The position numbers were made by a program, and so were the translations under genes. From Ichthyophis bannanicus (lineage: Eukaryota; Chordata; Amphibia; Gymnophiona; Ichthyophiidae), in the NCBI GenBank assembly GCA_033557465.1, contig CM066043.1, forward strand, positions 75,918,662-75,982,661: a stretch of DNA of 64,000 bases. The letters run 5' to 3'. The notes beneath the pieces were generated by a model, which saw only the letters and a list, made by a program, of their open reading frames with translations, ran no database searches and had not been told where the DNA came from. Every line of letters starts with the position of its first letter. The stretch's first letter is position 1. Of this stretch, positions 1 through 11,284 are shown piece by piece.

Positions 1-141
1 TTCCTTTCACAGCTTCTAAAGCTGCATTTGCCCATTAAACCGAGTAAGACGGACAGAGCATCAACAGGCCCATACCTCCTATGCATGGACTGGGGCTGAA
101 GGGGGGCATTTCTCAGAGCAGGAAGGAAGGGGAAGTCTTAC

Positions 142-262
142 CGAGTTGCTGCAGGAAGATTTGAGCTACCTTCTCTGGAAGCATCCTCCGAGTCCGAATA
201 AAACGAGAGAGGTCGCCTCCAGCACAGAACTCCATAATTAGGTAAATGTGCTCATTATCCCA
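142..262 (-). CDS. ULK3: ULK3 coding exon 3 (serine/threonine kinase)
   Basis: Exon of unc-51-like kinase 3, a cytoplasmic serine/threonine kinase of the ULK family linked to autophagy, abscission control and GLI/Hedgehog signalling. The 121-bp minus-strand exon encodes [18 protein letters not shown] and continues through a stretch ending [13 protein letters not shown]. This is the hinge and helix D/E part of the N-lobe/C-lobe junction and is very close to human ULK3. It is bounded by a CAG acceptor (263-265) and a G|GTAAGA donor (141 downward). Exon 2 ends in the codon before, giving the expected Phe-Gln|Trp-Asp join, and the exon ends in phase 1. The remaining kinase domain and the MIT domains lie beyond the left edge. 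Similarity and splice sites are seen directly; the function is family knowledge. Confidence 0.96.
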
Positions 263-289
263 CTGCCAGAGAGAGAGAGAGAGAGAGAT
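263..289 (-). promoter_or_regulatory. 3' splice site of ULK3 exon 3 with (CT)n microsatellite as polypyrimidine tract
   Basis: On the plus strand this is a run of GA dinucleotides. On the minus strand it reads as an uninterrupted CT run followed by GGCAG and the exon. The microsatellite therefore supplies the polypyrimidine tract of the acceptor. Its length could vary between individuals and alter exon 3 inclusion; that is inference. Confidence 0.8.
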
Positions 290-2181
290 CCAAGGAGGTA
301 AGGCAAGCACACATCCTCTAAGAGAGACACTCTGCACACGTCTTCCCCTTCTAGCTGGGCAGCTCACCCCATTCTAGCATGTCCTCTTTTCTCAGAATTA
401 GTAGAAATGGACATTTAAGAGCAAGCAGCACCAGTGTCCATTTTAGATATTCAGTTTCCATTCAGGTTTTGAATCAGCATCAAGTAATCTAGCAGCAATG
501 AGGCGAGGTGTCTAGATATGCCAGAGATTCATCCTCTGTCTGTGCAGTGTATCATTGGTGGGAGTGATGCAGTCGGCTAGGTGACTGGGATAGGCTCATG
601 AGAGCACAATTATGCTGCTGCTACTTTGACTAATGCTGCTACTACTACTAATAAACAGTGCCGGCGCTACCATTAGGTGAATTAGGCAGTCATCTAGAAT
701 GCCAAGCCCTCCAGGGCACCGCTGTCGCCCCTCTCCGGAACCTACAGCTTTGGCAAGGGCTCAGAAACCATGATACAGCACTTACTTAAAGGCTTCAGTG
801 CTGCATTGTTTCCTCCCCCCTCCAAACGCAGACATCTAGTTCATCGGAGGGCAGAATCAGGCAAGTAGGACACATGGAAACCATGATCTAGGGCTGAAGC
901 CTTTAAGAAAGCACTGCACTGCAGTTTTTGAACCCTTGCTGATGCTCCAGGCCCCAGAGAAGGGTAGCAGGATGGAGGGCCCACCTTAGGCGTGTCCATT
1001 CCTTGCACAGACTGCTAATAAACATTTCCATAGCACTACAATGTGTACACAACAATTTAACGGTTTCTACTCTCTTGAGCTCACAATCTGTTGACAGACA
1101 GACAATGAGAACAGATGGACACAGAGGACAAGTAAGGAAGAAACACTGACCCTAAAGCATAGTCAGCATATTAGACCAACATTTCCTAGCGAGGAAGGGA
1201 CAGTGAAAGACTAAAAGCTCTCTGGGAACTCCAACAACTCTGGAAACTTTTTTAATTAGTAGTGCTCCGACTGTAACAGAAAATTTCCTCATGAAGGCGC
1301 AGAGCTGATGCTGGCCAAACCAAAGAAGGAGATTTTGCAAATAAAAACAAGTGATTTCCAAAACTGTTTGGCCCTAGCTCCTCGATAACCTCCCTTCCTT
1401 TAGGTAGACAAGATGCAGGGAAAGGCATCTCCCTCAGAAGCATCTGAATGCTGTGCGACCACCAGATCCAGACATGTGAAGGGTAATTTTATAACAGGTC
1501 ACCTATGCGTGAAGGCAATGTAGGCACCTATTTTTAGTCTATTTTATAAAAACATATATCCTATGCAGCTTTATAAAATACTAAGAGTAAACTGGCAGAA
1601 CTAGCAACTGGACTGAAGCCACAGACATCTGCCCTCTGGAAGAGGTGTTAATGTTAGCGCATAATACACACATGTAAATCGCAATTCCTTCCAAGCTCTT
1701 TCCCAGACCACACCTACAAGTGGGTAACTTAAAAAGTATACATTTTCTTGTCACTGTGCATACTCCTAGGTAATTTTATAAAATCCCTTCTGAACACATA
1801 AAAAGGCCTTTGCGGCTCCTAAAATACCCAGAAGGAAATGCATGAACACACAAGGATTTATATCTACAAGCAGCAGGAGGGACAATTTCACAAATTTAGA
1901 TATGGAAAGAAACAACAGAAAACCTGGCAACTTACAAGTGTATGTGAGCCATTTTACAAACCTAGAAACGTAGATGCTGCTCATTAACTACAGAGGATGA
2001 TATCTTTAACTCTTTTCAAGTTGTATATTTTCCCCTCCAACAGGGGATTAAGGATGATATCCCCCTTAACCCTCCTATAAAGGAATGGCTGAAACCAGCA
2101 CTTTTAAAATACGCATCAGGGAGGAGGTGTAAATCCGGAGGTGGAGAATTTTGGGCTTACACATGCATTTCCTACATGAAA
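290..2181. other. ULK3 intron 2, proximal part
   Basis: Intronic sequence of ULK3 (intron 2 spans 263-12280). I see no coding exon, RNA gene or intact element here apart from the degraded foldback-type repeat at about 657-1000. Short open frames have no recognisable similarity. Confidence 0.6.
657..1000. repeat. Degraded DNA-transposon-like repeat (CAGTGCCGGCGC end)
   Basis: The left end CAGTGCCGGCGCTACCATTA and the 'ttaggcagtcatctag' motif resemble the ends of the clearer element at 42235-42619 (CAGTGGCGGC...CCTAGGCAGA). The right end near 'cccaccttaggcgtg' is uncertain and no target duplication was found. It is probably an old hAT-like MITE. Confidence 0.35.
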
Positions 2182-2480
2182 AGTGTAGTTACTCACCTGT
2201 AGCAGATGTCCCCCGTGAACAGCAGGAATAAGTCCTCATGTATGAGTGACGTCACTGACAAAGCCCCACATGGAACACTCCCCAGCCTCCAAAGGAAGCT
2301 TTTGGGAGGTACACCGCACATGCGCACTTGCCTTCCTGCTTGCTGCTTTAGCAGGAGTCAAAAAGGCAACTACCCAGGGAGGTGGGAGAGTTGAGAGAAT
2401 TTATTCCTGCTGTTCACGGAGAACACCTTCTACAGGTGGATAACTACACTTTCTCCGTGAACAAACTACATCTCCTCGGG
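2182..2480 (-). repeat. DIRS A left terminal repeat and internal complementary region
   Basis: The outer edge (2182-2230, tagttactcacctgtagcag) is repeated in inverted form at about 2400-2455 (ctacaggtggataactaca). The sequence after it (tttctccgtgaacaaac) stands where the complement of the right edge is expected. An internal region complementary to both element ends is the signature of DIRS elements, which use it to close a circular intermediate. The outer edge carries CAG|GTGAGT on the minus strand. Confidence 0.75.
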
Positions 2481-3304
2481 TTCCCAAGCTACAGGCTTCC
2501 GGAACCCGAGGAGATGAACAGCCCAACCGGGAAACGAGAACTGGAGAAAGTCAGGAAGACCAGAGAGGTAGTCCCACCAGGGATTTATCAGATGCAGTAT
2601 CCTCAGCAGACATCAACCTGAGGGAATTTTGAGCAGGTGGTCTGGACAGACCAAAGGGCTGCTAGGCAGGAGCTGACTAAGACCCAAAGAGATGCTAGAG
2701 AATGGCCTGGCCAAAATTATTACCCCATCAGGAATCCCCATCTAGACAGTAATGGGCCGTGAAGGTATGGACTGAAGACCACAACGCAGCCCTGCAGATT
2801 TCCTCTGCAGAAACAGAATGGAGATTGGCCACCGATGCAGCCATCGCTCAGACATAATGATTCTTAACATAACCCTCAAGGCTCAACCCAGCCCGAGTGT
2901 ACGTGTGAGCAATAAAGCCCACTAATCAGAGGGATAGTGTATGTTTTGAGATAGCAATGCACAATCTATTGGGGTCGGAGACAAACAACTGAGTGGACTG
3001 ACGGTGCGCCTTCTTATGCTCCAGACAGAAGACCAGCGTGTACAGTGCCGCCTCACCACAATTCGCGTGAGGCTGGGGAAAGGACAATCGACTGGTTGAG
3101 ATGGAAAGTGGAGACCACCTTCAGCAGAAAGCAGGGGTGTGTGCGTAGCACCACCCGATTCTGGTGAAACCTGGTATATGGAGGGCGAGCAACCAGAGCT
3201 TGAAGCTCGCTGATGCGTTGAGCCATGACAGCCACCAGGAAGAGGACCTTCCAGAACAAGAACTTGAGAGGACATATATATGTGCACAAAACCATCCATA
3301 CCGG

Positions 3305-3790
3305 TATTCCCCTCTACCTTGCCAATTTAATACATCTTCATTCGTCTCACCGCTCCCTTAGATAGGTCCACTTGAACCGCATGTCCCTTCCCTCCCACTC
3401 ACAGGCTCATCTTGAGTCCACCCGCTCCTCAGCATTTTTCTTTTTGGGCCCGCGACGCTGGAACTCGCTTCCCGTCACTCTCCGTTTAGAACTCTCCTAC
3501 AAAACTTTTAAGGCTAGGCTGAAGACCCACCTTTTTTGCACCACTTTTAACCTTTCTCCTTCACCTGCTCCCCTTTCTCCCCCACCCCGCTGAACCTGAA
3601 TGTATTTAATTCTCTGTTTCGTCTCCCGTTGCATTACCTGTTGCTTTACTCTATCTCTCCACCCTATCCTGTCTCTTAAATTTTTTTGGCGTTCCTTTTC
3701 CTTTTCAGCAGCCTATATATTTTATTATTGTACACCGCTCTGGTGCCACCGGTAAAGAGCGGTATATTAAATGTGAAAATAAAGACATGT
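3305..3790 (+). mobile_element. L2-like LINE, 3' end fragment
   Basis: The plus-strand frame at 3372-3593 contains RRWNSLPVTLRLELSYKTFK and LKTHLF, typical of the C-terminus of L2-clade ORF2. The 3' end has the paired 'acaccgctctggtgc...agagcggtatatta' hairpin and an A-rich tail. It is severely 5'-truncated and inserted in the recombinase region of DIRS A. Confidence 0.7.
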
Positions 3791-3881
3791 TCTCTGTAAA
3801 CCGCTCCTGATCTCTGGAAGGGGCGGTATAAAAAAAACGCACAAATAAATAAATAAATAAAAATAAAGATAAAGACACAAG
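3791..3881 (+). mobile_element. Second L2/SINE 3' tail, back to back with the previous one
   Basis: A separate tail 'gtaaaccgctcctgatctctgg...ggggcggtataa' followed by AAATAAATAAATAAAT repeats. It directly follows the tail of the preceding copy, suggesting insertion into that copy's A-rich tail. Confidence 0.6.
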
Positions 3882-4313
3882 TCCAGCAGCTCAATGGGGC
3901 CTGCATTAGCTGGGCGCGCACCATGTTGAGATCCCAAGCGAATACTGGAGGCTTGAGCAGGGGTTTCAAGAGGAGCAGGTCCCTCATGAACCGGGCCACC
4001 AGAGGCTGGGCCGAAATGGGCTTCCCCTCAAAGCCGCAATGGTACGCCCCTATTGCGCTGAGGTGAACTCACAATGAACTGGACTTCAGCCTGGAGTCAA
4101 AGAGGTGCAGGAAGCACTCCAGCAGCCAGGCCACTGCACAGGAGAAGGGTTCCAGCGTGTCGAGACCTTGTGGGATGCCAGCAGGATGTTGGTAACACCC
4201 ACGGGGAGATTAAGCTCAACGAGGATTAACCTCTCAGCATCCATGCCATGAGAGCCAGTGAGCAGATGTTAGGATGCAGCAAGGAATTGCTCTCCTGTGA
4301 GATAAGATATGGG

Positions 4314-6072
4314 TCAGAGCCCATGTGAAGAGGCTCCCCCTACAAGAGCTGCAGTAGCAGCAGGAACTAAGGCTGCCAAGGCCAGAAGGGGGCAATAAGG
4401 ATCATAGATCCCCTCTCGGCTTGGAGCTTCAGAAGGGTTTTTGCCATGAGTGGTATCAGGGGAGTAGGCATACAGCAGGCCCTCTCCGCAGTGGAGGGAG
4501 AAGGCATCAGAGGCCAGGCGATCACTGGCCGGCCTCTGAGAGCAGAACCTGGCTACCTGTGCATTTTGTGTCATAGCGAAAAGATTCACCACCAGAGTGC
4601 CCCACTCCTGGAAGACCCGATCCACCATCTCCCTCTAGATGGTCCACTCGTGCGGTTGAAGCACCCAGCTGAGGTGATCTGCCAGACCGTTGAGCTCACC
4701 GGGCAGATAAGTCGCCATGAGATCCATGTTGTGGAGCAGGACGAACTTCCATAGGCGAACAGCCTCCCAAACACAGAAGGTATGACCATGTGCCCCCCTG
4801 CTTGTTCACAAAAGCACATCATTACCTAGTTGTCAGTTTGAATCAGGACCACCTAATTCGCCAGGTGCATACAAAAGGCACTCGCTATGGCCCGTAGCTT
4901 GAGAAAATTGATTTGGTGGAGATTCTCCTACTCAGACCAAAGGCTCCAGGTGTGCACCCTAACTGAGCTTGGACACAGTCATAAGCATCTTGTAGGGGGC
5001 TACAGGTGGGAACAGGAAGCGCCATAGCAGGTTGTCCAATTCGAGCCACCAGGTTAGGGTCTGCACAATGGCCACTATGCGGCCCAACGCCTGCTTCCAT
5101 TGCATGTGTAAAGTCCATTGCACCTGCTGCATGGAGAGATGGGCCTGAGGCATGACATGCACTGTGGCAGTCATATGCCCGAGGGCACTCAACAGCCCAC
5201 GAGCTGTGATGTGGCATTGGTGCTGCAATGCGCCCACCACTGCAAGGAATTGCTGCAGGTGGTCCTCTGGCAAGAAGGTCCATGCCCGAGTGGTGTTGAG
5301 GAGGACAATGCTGAATTCCACCTGCTGTGCCAGTTGGAGGTGGGACTTTGGGTAGTTGAAAATGAAGCAGAGTCCCTTGAGCACCTGAATTGAGAGTGCA
5401 GTGGACCGCCACATGCTGGCCAGCGTGGGACCTTTCATAAGCCAGTCGTCCAGGTACAGGAAGACAAAGACCCCCTGGGTCCTGAGGAAAGCAGCTACGA
5501 CAACTAGACATTTTGTGAAGACCCTTGGGGCTGCCACCAGCCTGAATGGAAGCATCCGGTACTGATAGCGCTGACTTCCCCAGCACAAACCGAAGATACT
5601 GTTTGTAATTCAGGAGGATTGGGATGTGCATATATGCATCCTTTAGATCCAAGGAGTACAGTCAATCATCCTGTATAAGGTACGGGAGCGACATTCCCAG
5701 TGAGACCATTTTGAACTTATCGCACACCAGGAACCGAATGAGGTTTCGCAGAGCCAGAATAGGAAGGAACCCATTGGTCTTTTTGGGGACCAGGAAATAC
5801 CTGGCGTAGAAGCCCTGCCTGACATGAGTCGGAGGGACAGGCTTGATGGCAAGGTCAGTCAGGAGGGCTGCAACCACGGTCTGCAGCAGGCACCGGTGCG
5901 TTGGGTCCATGGGGTACTCCTTGGGGTCATATGGAGGCAGCAGTTGGGCGAAGTGCAGACGATATCCGTTCTGGATGATCTGCAGCACCCAGGTGCCCAA
6001 GGTGACGAGAAGCCACCAGTGAGAAAAGTGGATAAGCTGCCCCTCAACCTGAAGAGGAACCTCAGCAGACAA
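4314..6072 (-). pseudogene. DIRS A reverse transcriptase and RNase H (broken)
   Basis: Frames at 5662-6072, 5550-5652 and 4959-5588 together cover the RT. Visible motifs are VPKKTNGFLPIL, MDLKDAYMHIPI and the catalytic FLYLDDWLMKG box at about 5430-5460. RNase H-like sequence follows at about 4314-4880, with GELNGLADHLS-type sequence and FCSQRP in shifted frames. At least two frameshifts separate the motifs, so no full-length enzyme can be made. The YLDDW core itself is intact. Confidence 0.75.
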
Positions 6073-6084
6073 TGGGGCAGCGGG

Positions 6085-7906
6085 CTATACTCCTGAGGAA
6101 CCCGTCAAAACCCCACACCTGGCTTGGGTTGGGGGGCGGGTTGCCTGCGTCTTAGGCTCTGCCTGTGGCAGGGACAGGTAATACTGATGTGGGCTCATGT
6201 AGGCAGCCTTTCTAGCCTGGTTTTTCTTCCATGTGGGATCCGTGGTCTTCTTGGAGAGTCTGGAGAGGGTCACCTGCTTCTTCTCAAGCTCCTCCGCCTT
6301 CTCTTTCATGGGCTTGCTGAAGAGTTTCTCCCCTTTTCGATCTTGTCCTGGACCTGCTTCTCCAGGTCTGAAGACTGCAGCCACACCATCCGGCAGATGG
6401 CGATTCCCACTGCCTGTGGAATTAAAGGCATCATTGGCGTCCCATACCATGAACTTCAAGCAATCCTTGCTGTAAACCACCAGGCCCCAAAAGAACTCGC
6501 CATGGTCCTCGGGGACAAGGGCAGCAAAGTCCTCCAGGTCCAACATGACAACCTGGAGAAATATGCTCATGTAGGTTTGGAAGGCCAGTATTCTGGCGAC
6601 CAGCATGGAGCTCTGGAAACCTTTCCCCCTGAAGGAATTCAGGATATGAGCCTCATGGCTTGGCGGCCCTAGTGAGTTTTGGCATTCTTAGCATGCTTCA
6701 AAGGCGACTCAACCACAATGGGATTGTGGGGCAATTGAAACTTCTCAAACCCCGGGGCCTTCTGGACCTAGTACAGGGAATCGAGCCAGCAGCTAATGAC
6801 AGGGAGCATAAGCGGCGCTTCCCACAGTTGCAGCAGCAACCTTTGCAGGATGTGATGCACAGGAACCATCACCACCTTCCTGGGAGCTGAGAGGTACAGA
6901 AGGAGTTCCATTTCCTCCCCCAGGTTCCTCCTCCAATTCCAGGGAAAAGGGGATGGACTTAGCCATGCCCCGAACAAAGTCCTGGAAGGACATGTCATCC
7001 GGGGGTAACTTGAGCCACTCGGGTAGAGGCCATGGGTCGGACGGAAGGCTAGGCAACCTGAGGTCTGAACCGTTGATTCTGTCTCGGTCTCCCAGTCTGA
7101 TTCAGATTCCAAGAAGAAGTCAAAATAGTGCCAAGTCTCCTCTTCCCACCGGCTCCATGATCTGGGAGAGGGTGGATGCCGATGACCCCCATTGCAGCCA
7201 GCATGCCGATGGCAATGCCCCTGGGTCTCGGACTCCGACACACTGGAGAGGGAGATGGCTCTGGCAACTGGAGTCAATACCAATCTCCCACCTGATGTCC
7301 CTACCTCAGTGGGCAGGGCCTGGGTCTCCAGAAAAGGCTGGAAGGAGTGTGGCGACAATGCTCTCTGCACCATAAAGCCTGAATTCCACAAGGCTTCCAC
7401 TACTTTCAAGTGAGCTTTGAGGGCTCTAAGGCATTTCTCCAGAGCCACCACCTGTGAGGGTGCCAATACTGCAGGCACAGACACTGGCATTGACCCTCGG
7501 GCAGGGACTCCATGATGATAGGCATATCGGGAGATATCCAACTGCCCTCCAGGGTGCTGGGAGTCAACTCCGCTGTACAGGTCAATTCCTCCCGCTGGAG
7601 AAGCTTGGCCGGCCACTCCCAGTCATCGCTCTCCGCATCTCGTTGAGTAGGGCTGCGATGACACTGCACCAAAAATTTCTCCCAGTGTTTGCCTTTCAAC
7701 GTTGAAGGAGCCTCAGTAGAGAGTCTCCTCTCAATGCTCAGGCCTCTCTGCTCTGACTGAGCATGCAGCTCCTTTCCCTTGGATGCCTCGGGACCTTTTG
7801 CAGGGATGGATGAGGGGGTTGGGGCTGAGGATGCTGAATCAGATGAGCCAAAGAGGGACGACTCCTGCTTTTCCCAACCTTTCAGTCTTCGATATGTTAT
7901 CTGCAA
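6085..7906 (-). pseudogene. DIRS A gag-like ORF (broken)
   Basis: Minus-strand frames at 6085-6606, 6768-7616 and 7406-7906 match the gag order of copies B and D: an acidic serine-rich N-terminal region, a middle segment, and a C-terminal part with YSKDCLKFMVWDANDAFNS-like sequence. The frames overlap in different registers, so the ORF is broken by frameshifts. The DIRS gag function is presumed RNA binding and particle formation. Confidence 0.55.
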
Positions 7907-7937
7907 TCAGAGCTTGCAGGGCGCTGGCTGGTGATTG

Positions 7938-7950
7938 GGTCCAAGGCATT
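7938..7950. repeat. Target-site duplication of half-L1, left copy
   Basis: GGTCCAAGGCATT, identical to 10281-10293, flanks the insertion exactly at its poly(T) end. Confidence 0.9.
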
Positions 7951-10280
7951 TTTTTTTTATTTATTTATGCAATTTTTACAAAACAGCAAGAAAAAACAAA
8001 GTTCCTTGCAAAGAAAATAGAGCACATAGCAGACAATTTATAATTTAAAGAAAGATAAGGCAATAATACAAACATCACTCCATATAGCCCACAGTTATGG
8101 GAGAAGAGAACTAGAAAAATACAATCCAAAACAGGAGTACTTTGGAAGGAACGTAGAACTCATTGGCATTCAAGAAAACCAAATAGCTACGGAGGACTGT
8201 GGATACACTCCAAATAGGGGACACACATGATTGTCAACATTTTTCTGGCGGTACAGTGGATGAAATTCTGGCATTTATAAAAGTATTCAAATCATGCGGA
8301 TCAAAAAAAACATACTTAACATCCTTAATTATTACCAGGCACTTGCACGGAAATCTAAGGAAGAAGGTTCCCTCAACCTGTGTCACCCCTGCCTTATAAA
8401 GAAGAAACTGTTTCCTCCTCCTCTGAGTTTCTTTAGTTAAGTCAGGAAACATTGATATAGTTAAAACCAAAAAGGTTTCTAAACGCTTCTTGAAAAACCA
8501 TTTTTAAAAGCCAATCTTTATCTGAGATTAAAGCACACTGAACCAATAACATTGAAGGAGTACAAGACTTCCGCCCGACATCCTCGAGCATATCAGAAAT
8601 ATCCAGAACGTCAAAGTTCACCTCAGATACTGCCACTGGTGTCTCAGCATTTTTCTTGGCACGAGGCAAATAATATACCTTACTCAGAGGTGGAATCAAA
8701 TCTGCAGGGACCTTTAACACTTCCAACATATATCTTTTGAACATATCTAAAGCAGAAACACCGGAAACTCGGGGAAAATTCAAAACACAAAGATTTGCTG
8801 CCCTGGAAGCGTTTTCCAACACTTCCAGTTTATATTTAAGTGTCCCATTCTCCTTTGATAAAGCCAAAGTAGATCACATTACACCAGTCCTGATTGAACT
8901 ACACTGGCTACCCATCTCGGCACGAATAATTTTCAAAGTTCTAATAACAACATTCAAAATCATCCACAAAGTATCCCCCTCATTCCTTTCTAACCTCATC
9001 ACCACACAGCCGCTCAACAGAAGCAGACGGACCAATAACCTGAACACCCTCTGCGTACCAAGCAGCATAAGAGCAGTCAACGTACGGACGAGCAACCGGG
9101 CCTTCACTTACACGGCTCCCATGCTCTGGAACCACTTGCCTCATGAGATACGCCAGATCAATGACCTAAAGGACTTCAGGAAAAAGCTTAAGACCCACCT
9201 TTTCCAATCCCATTACGGCATCACCTAGACAAATCTACCTCTACTTATCCCACCCTGCTGACCTACCCCTAAGTTAATGTATATATGTAGATAATCTAAC
9301 TCCCAACTCCTCTTAGATTAAATGTTCCCCCTGATCAAATTTTAACTGTACATTATGTGTCCTCCCCCATGTAATCAGATTGTATGCGTAATTTGTGCTG
9401 TTCTCCTCTCTGTAATCAGTCTGTATGCTTAAATTGTGCTGGTCTCCTCTCTGTAATCAGCCTGTATGTTTAAATTGCACTGTACATCCTTCCTCTCAAA
9501 TTACCGCTGCTGATCGCTGGAAGTAGCAGTATACAAATTTATAATAAATAAATAAAATAAATAAAGACATAGCGGAAACATTATCCAACTGAGAACCAAG
9601 ATTGTTAATCTGACTCTTCATCTGTTCACATGTAGATATCACAATATCAATATTAGCAGCGTACTTCTGGATAGCGGCAACATTCTCGTGGACTCGAGAG
9701 GCAAGCACTGAAGTTTGCGAAATTATCACCGTTGAAAAAGTAGCTATAGCTTCCCATATGGATTCTAAGGTAAAAACCTTAGGTCGAAGGAGAAGAGGTG
9801 AATCCAGCAAAGAAGGCGTGGAGGCAAGTTGAGGGAGCGTTCCTCCTTCCGAAGAAGACATTGCCAGAATATTCACCACCGAACTATCGCCCAAAGCCTC
9901 CCCAAGACTCTCGAGGGACTGTGGAGCCGCACAATCAGCCGACACCCTCTACACACTCGGCGCCCCCTTCCGGGAAGGCTTCGGTGTTATAGCAACTGAG
10001 GCAGGATCCAGAGCAGCTGGGCAAGGCGGTGGTGTCCTCTGTGCAGAAGAGAAAGACGTTTCACCATCCGACGGAGATGCCTTAGCCTCCCCACTAGGCG
10101 CGACCAAGCCGGCTCGAATCTACTGTTTGTTATCCACAGGTAACTGAACAAAACGGTCCATTGGACCAGAACTGGGTAGTTGGGGCTCAGAGGGAACAGC
10201 CCTCAACTTTCCCTTCTGCTTAGGCATCCGCTCACTAGAAACACTCCACAGCCATCTTGGAAAGACTCCACCCCCAAGAC
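7951..10280 (-). mobile_element. ORF1-only L1-derived retrotransposon ('half-L1'), 5'-complete
   Basis: Minus-strand insertion in DIRS A with a 13-bp perfect target duplication and a terminal poly(A) (poly(T) on plus at 7951). The 5' end (10280 downward) contains GTCTTTCCAAGATGGCT, typical of L1 5' ends, and about 50 bases later the ORF1 start codon (about 10227, MPKQKGKLR). The coiled-coil and RRM/C-terminal parts of an L1-like ORF1p follow (NLCVLNFPRVSG at about 8790; KVYYLPRAKK at about 8670), down to about 8230. Only about 280 AT-rich bases follow before the tail; there is no endonuclease or RT. An L2 piece (8868-9568) splits ORF1, and a few stops are present. Without the L2 insert the element is about 1.6 kb. 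This resembles mammalian HAL1. Confidence 0.82.
8868..9568 (+). mobile_element. L2-like LINE 3' fragment inside the half-L1
   Basis: The frame 8737-9228 reads, from about 8870, DHITPVLIELHWLPISARI, then MLWNHLPHEIRQ and FRKKLKTHLF, the C-terminus of L2-clade ORF2. It is followed by a 3' UTR and a tail ending AATAAATAAAATAAATAAAG. It is antisense to the host L1 and splits its ORF1 coiled coil. Confidence 0.85.
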
Positions 10281-10293
10281 GGTCCAAGGCATT
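10281..10293. repeat. Target-site duplication of half-L1, right copy
   Basis: GGTCCAAGGCATT, identical to 7938-7950, at the 5' end of the L1-derived element. Confidence 0.9.
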
Positions 10294-10559
10294 ATAAGCA
10301 CCAATTATGTCAGTCGGTAGCAGAAATAGTCCTGCCAGACTTAGTGCATTTCTTAAAGACACTAGCTGGCTTAGACATGTCAAAAAATACTGTCTCGGCA
10401 AAATTAAATTGGAGGAATGCTGTGAGCAGGAAAACCACTCCAGAGGGGGAAAATATGCTAAAAGCGCAAAGAAAAAGGAAAATAAAACCTGAAAAGGGGA
10501 AAAACAGCTAACCAACAACAGGCAGAAAAGAAACTATAGAAAAAAAAAAAACGCCCACG

Positions 10560-10796
10560 AGGGCCAGACATAAAAACTTTTTTTCCAGACTGTAGGAACA
10601 TGTCCTAGGGGCTCCGCAGAAAAAAAGACGACTGGGAAAATGGCACCGTGACAGGCGGGAAGGAAGGCGCACATGCATGGTGTACCTCTCAAAAGCTTCA
10701 TTTTGAAGTTGGGGAGCGTTCCGTGCAGGGCTCCGTCCGTGATGTCACCCATACATGAGGGTTTATTTCCTGCTTGTTCCTGCAGAATGGGGAATA
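10560..10796 (-). repeat. DIRS A right (5') terminal repeat
   Basis: Inverted relative to the block at about 2205-2350. It contains the complements of the left-side 'cgcacatgcgcac', 'aaagcttt' and 'gtgacgtcac' regions. The outermost boundary is approximate. Confidence 0.65.
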
Positions 10797-11284
10797 CATG
10801 CCCAGGCCATGCCCCCAGCATTCCCCCTTGCAATTTTTGATGTGGTATAGACATCCGCATGTAAAATAAGCCTTTTAGAAAATCACCATTCGCATGCATA
10901 TGCAGTTTACGTGTGTAAAAGACCAAACACAATAGACATGGGCTTTTCAGACTTTTGATAAAGTGGCCTGTATTGCCTCAGGAGCTCATGCAATACATCT
11001 TTTATGTTGATTCTTTTGTGCCTAAAGTCAAATTCAAGTTATCATTCCTAACTTTTCGAGTGCTTCATGGGACAGACCTACAATAACTAAGGGGCAGGTT
11101 TATTAAGTATAAGCCATAATCATGCATCACGTTCTAGTCAAGCACAAAATTTCAAAATTCCACACCAGATTGCAGCACAAATGCTTTTGGAAGTATGTTA
11201 TGTGTAATTATTTAAAAACATGAAGGCCAATATTCAATTAATTTATATATTCATCAGCAGCCATTATCCGTGAATTTTCAATCA
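10797..11284. other. ULK3 intron 2, unassigned
   Basis: No gene, exon or clear element recognised. The sequence is AT-rich and likely old intronic DNA. Confidence 0.5.

Larger units (their letters stand above)
2880..4310 (-). pseudogene. DIRS A tyrosine recombinase remnant
   Basis: Minus-strand fragments resemble the DIRS recombinase. A stretch at about 3053-3295 contains RISELQALVARPPYTRF followed by VVLRTHP and FHLNQSIVL, which matches the arginine box and following strand of copies B and D. The reading frame is broken several times and is split by L2 insertions at 3305-3881. The C-terminal catalytic part is not readable. It is non-functional. Confidence 0.65.
2182..10796 (-). mobile_element. 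DIRS-type tyrosine-recombinase retrotransposon, copy A
   Basis: Full-span but broken DIRS-like element inside ULK3 intron 2, in the same sense as ULK3. Reading on the minus strand from right to left it has a right terminal repeat (about 10560-10796), gag (6085-7906), reverse transcriptase and RNase H (about 4314-6072), tyrosine recombinase remnants (about 2880-4310), an internal complementary region and the left terminal repeat. The terminal repeats are inverted: the block with 'aataagtcctcatgtatgag' near 2228 is mirrored near 10740-10780. Frames are interrupted throughout. Later insertions are an L1-like element at 7951-10280 and L2 pieces at 3305-3881. It belongs to the same terminal family as copies C, G and F. 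The exact right end is approximate. Confidence 0.85.

Noticed and set aside
2206..2621. Small plus-strand ORFs near DIRS A left end as genes
   Set aside because: They are antisense to, and fall within, the terminal repeat and complementary region, with no protein similarity.
5118..6672. Plus-strand ORFs opposite DIRS A RT and gag
   Set aside because: They are shadows of the minus-strand retrotransposon frames.
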